In this document: piece by piece, positions 40,251 to 48,066 of the stretch | How the letters are laid out: each line of letters opens with the position of its first letter | How positions within the stretch are numbered: the first letter of the stretch is position 1 | Assembly (NCBI GenBank): GCA_035934555.1 | Contig: DASYXT010000075.1 | Span: 112,726 to 176,725 of the forward strand | Source: DASYXT01 sp035934555 | Lineage (GTDB): Bacteria; Verrucomicrobiota; Verrucomicrobiia; Limisphaerales; UBA8199 | Length of the DNA stretch: 64,000 nucleotides | Direction: 5' to 3' | Notes under the pieces: generated by a model | What the model was told of the DNA's origin: nothing | The model's input: only the letters and a program-made list of their open reading frames with translations | The model's database searches: none | Program-made: the position numbers and the translations under genes

Positions 40251-43220
40251 ATGACCTCGCTCGACAAAGCCCTCCAATCCTTTGCCGATTTCGCCGCCAA
40301 GCTCCGCGGTGACGAAAAAAGCGAAGCCCAAACCTTCCTCTTCCACCTCCTCGCCGCCTTCGGCAACGACCCCAACACCCTCCCCGAGGGCGCCACCTTC
40401 GAATACCGCGTCCGCTTCGCCGGCGACCGCACCAAATTCGCCGACCTCGTCTGGCCCGGCCGCTGCCTCATCGAAATGAAATCCCGCGGCGCCAAACTCT
40501 CCAAACATTACCAGCAAACCTTCGACTACTGGCTCAATCTCGTCCCGCACCGCCCGCCCTACGTCGTCCTGTGCAACTTCGACGAGTTCTGGATTTACGA
40601 CTTCAACACCCAGCTCCAGGAACCCGTCGATCGCCTCCCGGTCGCCGAGATCGTCCCGCGCCATGCCGCGCTGAACTTCCTTTTCCCGCGCCCATTCCAG
40701 CCCCTCTTCAAGCACAACTGGGTCGAGGTCACCCGCGAGGCCGCGCGCGATGTCGCCCATGCCTTCAATTCCCTCGTCTTCCGCGGCGAAGACCGCGTCC
40801 GCGCCCGCCGCTTCATCCTCCAATCCGTCGTCGCCATGTTCGCCGAAGACATCGGCCTGCTCCCCCAGGACCTCTTCACCCGCCTCCTCGATGAATGCCG
40901 CCGCGGCGCAAGTTCCTACGACCTCATCGGCGGCCTCTTCCGCCAGATGAACGACCCCAAACCCGCCCGCGCCGGTCGTTATGCCGGCGTCGAGTACTTC
41001 AACGGCGGCCTCTTTGCCACGGTCGATCCCATCGAACTCCAACCCGCCGAACTCGGCCCTCTCTTTGAAGCCGCCAATGGAAACAACTGGGGCCGCGTTC
41101 AACCCGTCATCTTCGGCACCCTCTTCGAGTCCAGCCTCGGCAAAGAGGAACGCCACGCCCTTGGCGCTCATTTCACCTATGAATCCGACATCCAAAAAAT
41201 CGTCCGCCCCACCATCGTCCGGCCCTGGGACGAACGCATCGACGCCGCCAAAAATGCTCCCGACCTCCTGTCCCTCCTGAAAGGGTTGCGCGAGTTCCGC
41301 GTTCTCGACCCCGCTTGCGGCTCCGGCAACTTTCTTTTTGTCGCCTACCGCGCTCTCCGCGAAATCGAACAGCGCCTCCTCCTCCGCCTCTTTGCCCAGG
41401 ACAAACGCCAGTTCCCCAAAGTCGGCCTCGCCTCCGGCATTTCCCCGAAGAATTTCTTCGGCATCGATATTAACGAGAACGCCGTCGAAACCGCCAAGGT
41501 CACCCTCATGCTCGCCCGCCGCCTGGCCCATCGCGACGCCGAAAAGTTCTGGGCCGACCACGCCGACGAACTACCCGGCCAGGACACCCACTCCCTCGAA
41601 TTCGAACGCGACCTCCCGCTCGATAACCTCGACGCCAACATCATCTGCGCCGACGCCCTCTTCACCCCCTGGCCCGAAGCCGATGCAATCATCGGCAACC
41701 CACCGTTCCTTGGTTCACGCTATCTTGCCAAAGAGCACGGGTACGCTTACGCGCGCAAAGTCCACACAGGCTTTCCCGAAGTCCCGAAAATGGCCGACTT
41801 CTGCGTTTACTGGTTCCGGCTCGCGCACGACAACCTTGGCTCTGGCGGTCGTGCAGGCTTGGTCGGTACGAAAACGATTCGCCAGAACGAATCCCGCCAA
41901 GCCAGCCTGGGCTATATCGTGAACCACGGCGGCACCGTCACCGAAGCTGTTTCCCACCAAGTGTGGTCAGGTGAGGCCGCCGTCCACGTCTCGCTGGTCA
42001 ACTGGATCAAGGGCGAGCAACCCGGCACCAAAAAGCTCTACACCCAGATCGGTGACGCGAAGGACAGCCCCTGGAAATGCGAACAACTCGAGGCCATAGG
42101 TCCAACACTCTCCAGTAATACCGACGCAAGCGCTGCCAAGCCCCTTCATGCCAACCAGGAACCGAAGCTGGCGTATGTCGGCCAATATCCATTTAACGAA
42201 GGCTTCTGGCTGGAGCCTCAGCAGGCTGCGGAACTCATCAGAAAAGACCCGAACCACCGGGACGTCCTCTTCCCTTACATGATCGGTCGCGATCTCGTCG
42301 AAGCTGGCCGGCCTGGCCGCTGGATCATAGACTTCGGCCAGCGCGAAATGACCGACGCCATGCGCTACCAGCTTGCATTCGAGCGCGTGAAGAAACTGGT
42401 TATGCCGGTCGTGCTCGCAAAGGCAGAGAAAGAGAAAGCCGCCGTGGGTAAGGACAGCACCCGCTGGACACGTTTGGCGAATCGTTGGTGGCGACTGCGC
42501 GACTACCAGCCCGGAACAATGGCAGCAATCTCCAAGGTCCCGCGCTACATCGCCTGCTCCCGCGTCACCAAACGCCCCATCTTCGAGTTCATTTCACCAC
42601 AGATCCATCCAGACAACACGCTCGTGGTCTTTTCGTTCGCCGACGACTACTCCTTCGGCATACTCCAATCCGGCATTCACTGGGCGTGGTTTACTGCAAA
42701 GTGCTCCACCCTCACTGCTCGCTTCCGCTACACCTCCGATACCGTCTTCGACACCTTCCCCTGGCCCCAATTTCCCGCGCCGAAGCCGAGCGCCAAAGGA
42801 ACGCCGAACCATCAATCCACCAATCCATCCATCCAACAATCCATCCGCGCCGTCGCCAAGGCCGCCGTCGCCCTGCGCGCCCTGCGCCGCGAGATTATGA
42901 CCGCTAACGGCTGGTCCCTGCGCGACCTCTACCGCACCCTCGAAACCCCAGGCGCCAACCGCCTCCGCGACGCCCACGCCGCCCTCGACTCCGCCGTCCG
43001 CTCCGCCTACGGCATGAAAGATGGCGAGGACACCCTCGCCTTTCTCCTCCGCCTCAACCTCGAATGCGCCGCCAAAGAGGCAAAAGGCGAACCCATTACG
43101 CCCCCAGGTTTGCCAGGCTTCGCATCCCAACCTTCCGACCTCGTTACCTCCGACTGCATCTCCGTCGAACAACCCGGCACCGAACCCAACCAACTAAAGC
43201 CAACCACCGGAGCAGCATGA
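40251..43220 (+). CDS. MmeI-like fused restriction endonuclease / N6-adenine methyltransferase
   Basis: 989 residues from the ATG at 40251 (MTSLDKALQSFADFAAKLRG). The N-terminal nuclease has a PD-ExK pattern: Asp65 in FADLVWPGRCLIEMKSRG with Glu75 and Lys77. A helical spacer leads to the gamma-class methyltransferase: SAM motif DPACGSGNF (about 353-361), FGIDINENAVETAK, and catalytic NPPF (483-486). The C-terminal third is the likely target-recognition part, with a C-terminal helical tail. This is a type IIL/IIG-type single-chain restriction-modification enzyme, also akin to DISARM DrmMI and BREX PglX methylases; no other defence gene of those systems is adjacent. Codon use is very C-rich except for about 41,690-42,740, which is different. 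Confidence 0.88.
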   Translation: MTSLDKALQSFADFAAKLRGDEKSEAQTFLFHLLAAFGNDPNTLPEGATFEYRVRFAGDRTKFADLVWPGRCLIEMKSRGAKLSKHYQQTFDYWLNLVPHRPPYVVLCNFDEFWIYDFNTQLQEPVDRLPVAEIVPRHAALNFLFPRPFQPLFKHNWVEVTREAARDVAHAFNSLVFRGEDRVRARRFILQSVVAMFAEDIGLLPQDLFTRLLDECRRGASSYDLIGGLFRQMNDPKPARAGRYAGVEYFNGGLFATVDPIELQPAELGPLFEAANGNNWGRVQPVIFGTLFESSLGKEERHALGAHFTYESDIQKIVRPTIVRPWDERIDAAKNAPDLLSLLKGLREFRVLDPACGSGNFLFVAYRALREIEQRLLLRLFAQDKRQFPKVGLASGISPKNFFGIDINENAVETAKVTLMLARRLAHRDAEKFWADHADELPGQDTHSLEFERDLPLDNLDANIICADALFTPWPEADAIIGNPPFLGSRYLAKEHGYAYARKVHTGFPEVPKMADFCVYWFRLAHDNLGSGGRAGLVGTKTIRQNESRQASLGYIVNHGGTVTEAVSHQVWSGEAAVHVSLVNWIKGEQPGTKKLYTQIGDAKDSPWKCEQLEAIGPTLSSNTDASAAKPLHANQEPKLAYVGQYPFNEGFWLEPQQAAELIRKDPNHRDVLFPYMIGRDLVEAGRPGRWIIDFGQREMTDAMRYQLAFERVKKLVMPVVLAKAEKEKAAVGKDSTRWTRLANRWWRLRDYQPGTMAAISKVPRYIACSRVTKRPIFEFISPQIHPDNTLVVFSFADDYSFGILQSGIHWAWFTAKCSTLTARFRYTSDTVFDTFPWPQFPAPKPSAKGTPNHQSTNPSIQQSIRAVAKAAVALRALRREIMTANGWSLRDLYRTLETPGANRLRDAHAALDSAVRSAYGMKDGEDTLAFLLRLNLECAAKEAKGEPITPPGLPGFASQPSDLVTSDCISVEQPGTEPNQLKPTTGAA

Positions 43221-43555
43221 GCAAACGTGCGGAAATTACCATCATGGTGGACCGCGCCAAATTCTTCGAGATCGGCCGCACACTCCAGCGAAACTGGAGC
43301 GGGAAGTATCTCGGCCCCGTTACGTTCTCCACCAACCAAGGCAAACTCACCATCATGTCCAAACGCGGCGGCGGCGAATTGGCCTGCACACCCAATACGC
43401 AAATTTCAGCCGAGCTTTCACCAGCCGATTTCCGCAAATTGATAACCGCCGGTCGCCGCGAAAAGTCCCCCTCCGGCCCCATGACCCTCACCTTCCGCCC
43501 GGCCCCCGGCCAACTCGCCATCGATATAGCCGGCATAAGGGCTCGCTTCACTTGA
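43217..43555 (+). CDS. Small protein coupled to the restriction-modification enzyme, unknown
   Basis: 112 residues, ATG 43217 overlapping the upstream TGA (ATGA), so probably co-translated. Predicted mostly beta with short helices: AEITIMVDRAKFFEIGRTLQRN, VTFSTNQGKLTIMSKRGGGELACTP, AELSPADFRKLI, then GPMTLTFRPAPGQLAIDIAGIRARF. The alternation of 'GKLTI', 'AELSPADFRKLI' and 'GQLAIDI.GIRARF' recalls one domain of a sliding clamp (DnaN/PCNA). I have no motif-level proof, and it could be an unrelated beta-sandwich. It may modulate the restriction enzyme or load it on DNA. Confidence 0.75.
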   Translation: MSKRAEITIMVDRAKFFEIGRTLQRNWSGKYLGPVTFSTNQGKLTIMSKRGGGELACTPNTQISAELSPADFRKLITAGRREKSPSGPMTLTFRPAPGQLAIDIAGIRARFT

Positions 43556-43686
43556 GTTGCCGCAGCCGAGCGGCAAGGCTATCCATGCGGGTTGCCTGGA
43601 ACAAATCACCAATCATCGTCACACAGGGAAGTCAGGACCACGACGCCGGCCGGCGCCGGAACGCAAGCAGCCCACTATCCTGTCTC

Positions 43687-43863
43687 TTATTCCGGCTGCC
43701 GGGTTTTACTGCGTTTGAACGAATACACTGTTATTCGCCATAGCATATCGTCGTACACACTGGCGAAAATTGTGTATTTGTACCCGTACAGCAATGGGTT
43801 TGCTTGGTCGAGCTCGCCATTGAGAAGCCGCTCAACCGCCGTTTGGACGCATTGCTCACACAA
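43687..43863 (-). CDS. Possible small protein or gene remnant
   Basis: 58 codons starting at a TTG that directly follows an in-frame TAG. The product (CEQCVQTAVERLLNGELDQANP..., later GYKYTIFASVYDDMLWRITVY) has balanced composition and periodic hydrophobics unlike a random frame, in a locally AT-richer stretch. It has no ATG, so it may be the 3' end of a broken gene. The rest of the 339-base gap 43556-43894 shows nothing I can support. Confidence 0.35.
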   Translation of the reverse strand: MCEQCVQTAVERLLNGELDQANPLLYGYKYTIFASVYDDMLWRITVYSFKRSKTRQPE

Positions 43864-43894
43864 CTAAGGACCTGATCTCCACGAGCCCGAAGCA

Positions 43895-44416
43895 TCAGAA
43901 CTTCGGAATCGCCCTGGCCTTTTGCTGCCGCTCGGCTTCAAGTTCTTCAGACCGTGCGACCAGGGCCGACGACCAGATTTCCAGCCACTTCACCGGGCCA
44001 GTGTATTTAGCTCGATGCCCATCCCGGCTGGTGTATTCGGTGATTTGCAGCACAGGCGAAAGCGCTCCCATGATTGTCGAGTCCACTGCCTGCCAACCTG
44101 AGCCATTACTGGCCAACGCGGCATCCACCTGTTCCTTGGTCCAGTAATTCGGCAGGGTATAACGCACGTAATAACACCGTTCGCCCTTAAAATCCGCATC
44201 GATGGAAAGAGTGTCGCTGTGAAACGTCAGCCGTTCGCACGGCGAGAATGAACCGCTGGTGCTCGTCCGTATCGGCGCCCCATACTTCTGGAGCATTTCC
44301 GCGCGCGTCTGCAGAAAATCGCGAGTGGGTATTTCCGTTTCCGCATGCTTATTGCACCCGCCGCCACCGATCAGCATCAGCGCCGCCCCAAAAGATAAAA
44401 GCAATTCCCTTTTCAT
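43895..44416 (-). CDS. Putative lipoprotein, unknown
   Basis: 173 residues. Signal sequence MKRELLLSFGAALMLIGGGGC with a Gly-rich lipobox ending at Cys21, followed by NKHAETEIP. The mature domain has a helix FLQTRAEMLQKYGAP, beta-rich ITFHSD-like segments (LTFHSDTLSIDADFKGERCYYVRYTLP), the helix WTKEQVDAALASNG and a C-terminal charged helix (ALVARSEELEAERQQKARA). Not recognised. A single gene in the accessory island. Confidence 0.7.
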   Translation of the reverse strand: MKRELLLSFGAALMLIGGGGCNKHAETEIPTRDFLQTRAEMLQKYGAPIRTSTSGSFSPCERLTFHSDTLSIDADFKGERCYYVRYTLPNYWTKEQVDAALASNGSGWQAVDSTIMGALSPVLQITEYTSRDGHRAKYTGPVKWLEIWSSALVARSEELEAERQQKARAIPKF

Positions 44417-44601
44417 AATTGCAGAAAAACAGCAGACGGGGTGCCAAGCAAGGGACCGTACAAACGCCCGGTTTCAGAATCGAAGCGCGGTCCGAATCGG
44501 GGCCGGAGCAGTCAATCCAAGTCGGAGCAACTTATTTCTACCATATCATTGAAACCAGGCCCAATTGCCCATAGGCTCAAGAAGTGAATTGAGAAGTGGC
44601 G

Positions 44602-44796
44602 ATGGAAAGCATGAACACAAGCCAACAGGTGCAGCGCTTTAAAGCTTTAAAGCGCCAACAATTGCGCCGAAAACACGCCCAAGGAGAAATCGAACTCGCC
44701 GATTTCACACTGGCGGCCGCAAACAAAATCAAACGCCAAGCACTGGACGTGAGCAGGGTTGAAATTCTGGAACATGAGATTAGCCCCGATACCTGA
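44602..44796 (+). CDS. Small basic protein, partner of the nucleotidyltransferase-like remnant
   Basis: 64 residues (ATG 44602 or 44611). Basic N-terminal helix (QVQRFKALKRQQLRRKHAQGE) and an acidic end (RVEILEHEISPDT). Its end overlaps the following ORF by 23 bases, the usual layout of a translationally coupled pair such as toxin-antitoxin genes. Function unknown; antitoxin-like by position and size only. Confidence 0.6.
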   Translation: MESMNTSQQVQRFKALKRQQLRRKHAQGEIELADFTLAAANKIKRQALDVSRVEILEHEISPDT

Positions 44797-45020
44797 GGAA
44801 GTCCTGCCACGGAAGCGCGTTTTTGTTCCTTCGGATTTCGGCAGTATCGTTGAGCACATCCCGGAAGGTTGCCCTTTGGTCGGAGGTCAGGCCGTCGCCT
44901 GGTGGCAGCAGCAATACTGCCCGTCGGATGATCCCCTCACAAGCTGCGACATCGCTTTTTGGGGGTACCGGGCAGCAGGTTGAGAGAAAAAGCGCTTCTG
45001 CAGAGCTTGGTAATATTTGA
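44774..45020 (+). pseudogene. Truncated, frameshifted nucleotidyltransferase-like gene
   Basis: From the ATG at 44774 the product (MRLAPIPEEVLPRKRVFVPS... then CPLVGGQAVAWWQQQY...PLTSCDIAFWG) matches the start of AbiEii/MNT-type nucleotidyltransferase-like proteins (G-G-x-A-V ... D-I-x-F-x-G). The frame then stops at 44983. A one-base shift at the homopolymer pair TTTTTGGGGG (44956-44965) would continue as GTGQQVERKSASAELGNI to a stop at 45020, which fits the family better (typically GTREQVERxAxxLG). So it is both frameshifted and cut off, 8 bases before the polA end. Expected full length is roughly 250-300 residues. Confidence 0.6.
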
Positions 45021-45028
45021 GTTCGGCC

Positions 45029-47926
45029 TCAGTGCGCCTCCAGCCAATTCTTGCCCACACCAATCTCCACCACCAGCGGCACCTCAAGGGCGATGGCGGT
45101 TTTCATGTGCTGTTCGACCAACCCGCGCACCTCCTTTTCTTCGGGCGCATACAAATCGAACACCAGTTCATCATGCACCTGTAGCAGCAGACGCGTGCGC
45201 AAACGCCGCTGCTCAAGCTCCTGGTCGATGCGGATCATCGCCAGCTTGATCAAATCCGCCGCGGTGCCTTGAATCGGCGCGTTGATCGCGTTGCGTTCGG
45301 CCGCGTTGCGCAACGTGTTGTTCGACGAAGCAATATCACGAATGTAGCGGCGACGCCCGGTGACGGTCTGCACGTAGCCTGCTTTCCGGGCAAACACGAT
45401 CGTTTGGTCCATGTACTGGCGAATACCGGAGAATTGGGCGAAATAGTGCTCGATGATTTGCGCCGCCTCTTTGCGGGCAATGCCCAGACGCTGGGATAAG
45501 CCGAAAGCGGAAATGCCATAGGCGATGCCGTAATTGACCATCTTGGCTTTGCGGCGCATTTCGGGCGTGACCAACTCTGGGAAAACGCCGAACACCTTCG
45601 CCGCCGTCGTGGTGTGCACGTCAGCGCCCGTGCGAAAGGCCTCCAGCAACCCGGCTTCCTGGCTCAGTGCCGCAATAATCCGCAGCTCGATTTGGGAATA
45701 ATCGGCCGACAGCAGCCGGAACTCGCCGTCTCGCGGCACAAACGCTTTGCGAATTTCCTGGCCGCGTTCGGTGCGGATGGGGATGTTCTGCAGGTTGGGG
45801 TTTTGCGAGTTGAGACGGCCCGTAGCGGTCATCACCTGGTTATAGGTCGTATGAATGCGGCCGGTGGGGGGCCAAATCGCCGCAGGCAGCGCATCGGCGT
45901 AGGTGCTCTTGAGCTTGGTCGCCGCGCGGTGTTCGAGCAGGCGCCGCACAATCTCGTGGTCCGGCGCCAGCGCCATCAGCGTCTGTTCGTCGGTCGCATA
46001 CTGGCCGGTGCGGGTCTTTTTGGGGCTTTCGCAGAGCTTCATCGCCTCGAAGAGAATCTGCCCGAGCTGCCGGGGTGAATTGAGGTTGAAGGTCGTGCCG
46101 GCGAGCTGGCAAATCGCCTTTTCCTGCTGGTCGATTTCCTTGGATAATTGCGCGCCGAACTCTGCCAGCGCGGTCGCATCCACTTTAATCCCCTCAAATT
46201 CCATCGCGCCCAACACTGGAATTAGCGGCGACTCGAGCTCGTAAAACACCCGCTCCTGGCCTTTCTCAACCAGCAGCGGCGTTAGTCTCTCGCGCAGTTG
46301 CAGCTCCAGGTCGGCCGCTTCCCCGGCGTACTCCCCGAGGCGCTCGACCGCCATCTCCGCCGGACTCTGCAGGTGCTCCGCCTCGAGCAGCCCCTGCAAA
46401 TTCAGAGGCGCGTATCCCAGGTAGGCCTCGCTTAAATAGTCCAGGCTATGGCGCATGTCCGGCTCAATGAGGCTGTGGGCCACCATTAAGTCGAACAGCT
46501 TGCCTCTCAGGCTGATTTCGTGCCACTTGAGCACTGTCACATCGTACTTGAGGTTCCAACCCACTTTCTCGTTTGCGGTCGATTCCAACACCGGCCTGAA
46601 CTCGGCCAGGATCGATTTTAACGATGAACCGCTGGCATCGCCGACCTCGGGCTTGGGCATGGGAACGTAGAATGCCTCATGCGGTGCAAATGAGAAGGTC
46701 AGGCCCAAAATGCCGGCCCGTTTCGGATCGACATTAGAAGTTTGCAGATCGAACGCGAAGGAGGTTTGCGACTCGAGCTGGCGAATTAACGCCGCGCGCT
46801 CCGCCGCCGAGCGGACGATGTGATACTGATGAGGCACATCCCGCAATCCTTTCAGGTTCGAAGTGGCCGCCGGCTTCTGTGCCTCGGCCTGGCCTTCCAG
46901 AACGAACTCTGCCGCCGTGGCAATTAATTCGGTCTGTGCAGGTACGCTCTTGGCGGGTTTTAGCCGCGCGGGCGCCTCGTGCAAGGCGGCGCCGCTCGCA
47001 GCCGACTCAGCGCCCGAACCCGCCTGAGCTTCAACAAACCCGCGCCCGGCCTTGAAATCGTCGCCGTACAGCCGCCGGCCGATGGTATTGAATTCAAATT
47101 CAACCAGCAGCGCCTTCAATGCGTCATCATCGCGCGGTTGCAGTCGTAGTGAGTCCAACTCCACACCGCAGGGGGCATCGCAGATCAGGGTCGCGAGGCG
47201 CTTGGATAACAGCGCGTCGTCCCGGTGCCGTTCGAGGTTATCTTTGACTCGTCCCTTCAACTCGGAAGTGTGGGCGAGGAGGTTCTCGACCGTGTCAAAC
47301 TGACCGATGAGCTTGCTGGCGGTTTTTTCGCCAATGCCGGGTACGCCAGGGATGTTGTCGATGGAATCGCCCATCAGCGCCAGAACATCAATCACCTGTT
47401 CCGCGCGCTGAATTCCCCAACGCTGGCGGATTTCAGGCACGCCGAGCACCTCGACATCGCTGCCCATCCGCCCCGGCTTATACAGAAACGTATGCTCATC
47501 GACCAATTGGCCGAAATCCTTATCGGGAGTGACCATGTACGACTCGAAGCCTTCTTTTTCGGCGCGGCGGACCAGGGTTCCGATCAAGTCGTCGGCCTCG
47601 AAGCCATCACATGTCAGAATGGGAATGTGGAACGCATCGAGTAGCCGGCGCACCTGGGGTAGCGCCCGGGCGAGGTCCTCCGGCATCGCTTCGCGCGTCG
47701 CCTTGTATTCGGGGAATTCGGCATGCCGGTGCGTCGGGGTCTCCGTATCGAAAGCCACCGCGATGTGAGTCGGCTGCTGGTTCTTCAGGATTTCAAGCAG
47801 CGTTTGGGTAAACACGAACAACGCGGAGGTGTTAACGCCGCGGGAGGTGAAAATCGGGCGGGCGCTCAGCGCGAAATGCCCGCGATAAACCAGCGCCATG
47901 CCATCGAGGAGAAAGAGCCGTTTCAC
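45029..47926 (-). CDS. polA: DNA polymerase I
   Basis: 965 residues from the GTG at 47926 (VKRLFLLDGMALVYRGHFAL); an upstream extension to 48058 lacks family similarity. Order: 5'-3' exonuclease (AFDTETPTHRH, DGFEADDLIGTL, SIDNIPGVPGIGEKTA), then an Ala-rich linker, a 3'-5' exonuclease-like domain, and a polymerase domain (ADYSQIELRIIAALS, RRKAKMVNYGIAYG, QVHDELVFD). The proofreading motifs are altered: FDLQT replaces DxE (Glu to Gln), and YAGEA replaces YxxxD (Asp to Ala), while NLKYD is kept. So polymerase and 5' nuclease look active but proofreading probably not. An ATP-dependent ligase lies upstream on the same strand. Confidence 0.96.
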   Translation of the reverse strand: MKRLFLLDGMALVYRGHFALSARPIFTSRGVNTSALFVFTQTLLEILKNQQPTHIAVAFDTETPTHRHAEFPEYKATREAMPEDLARALPQVRRLLDAFHIPILTCDGFEADDLIGTLVRRAEKEGFESYMVTPDKDFGQLVDEHTFLYKPGRMGSDVEVLGVPEIRQRWGIQRAEQVIDVLALMGDSIDNIPGVPGIGEKTASKLIGQFDTVENLLAHTSELKGRVKDNLERHRDDALLSKRLATLICDAPCGVELDSLRLQPRDDDALKALLVEFEFNTIGRRLYGDDFKAGRGFVEAQAGSGAESAASGAALHEAPARLKPAKSVPAQTELIATAAEFVLEGQAEAQKPAATSNLKGLRDVPHQYHIVRSAAERAALIRQLESQTSFAFDLQTSNVDPKRAGILGLTFSFAPHEAFYVPMPKPEVGDASGSSLKSILAEFRPVLESTANEKVGWNLKYDVTVLKWHEISLRGKLFDLMVAHSLIEPDMRHSLDYLSEAYLGYAPLNLQGLLEAEHLQSPAEMAVERLGEYAGEAADLELQLRERLTPLLVEKGQERVFYELESPLIPVLGAMEFEGIKVDATALAEFGAQLSKEIDQQEKAICQLAGTTFNLNSPRQLGQILFEAMKLCESPKKTRTGQYATDEQTLMALAPDHEIVRRLLEHRAATKLKSTYADALPAAIWPPTGRIHTTYNQVMTATGRLNSQNPNLQNIPIRTERGQEIRKAFVPRDGEFRLLSADYSQIELRIIAALSQEAGLLEAFRTGADVHTTTAAKVFGVFPELVTPEMRRKAKMVNYGIAYGISAFGLSQRLGIARKEAAQIIEHYFAQFSGIRQYMDQTIVFARKAGYVQTVTGRRRYIRDIASSNNTLRNAAERNAINAPIQGTAADLIKLAMIRIDQELEQRRLRTRLLLQVHDELVFDLYAPEEKEVRGLVEQHMKTAIALEVPLVVEIGVGKNWLEAH

Positions 47927-48066
47927 GCCGCACAACCTTCCAAGGAGTTCGGCTTTTGTCGAGGTTGGTCCGAGCAGGGCGGTGGGCTTCCCAGCCTTCA
48001 GCTCCGAGGCTTCCAGACTCGGGTCTGAGATTGCAGGACAGGATGCCCGCCCAAGCACGGCCGTGG

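Noticed and set aside
40164..41561. 465-codon frame on the minus strand, Glu/Gly/Ala-rich
   Set aside because: Antisense of the restriction-modification gene; long only because that gene is so C-rich at third positions.
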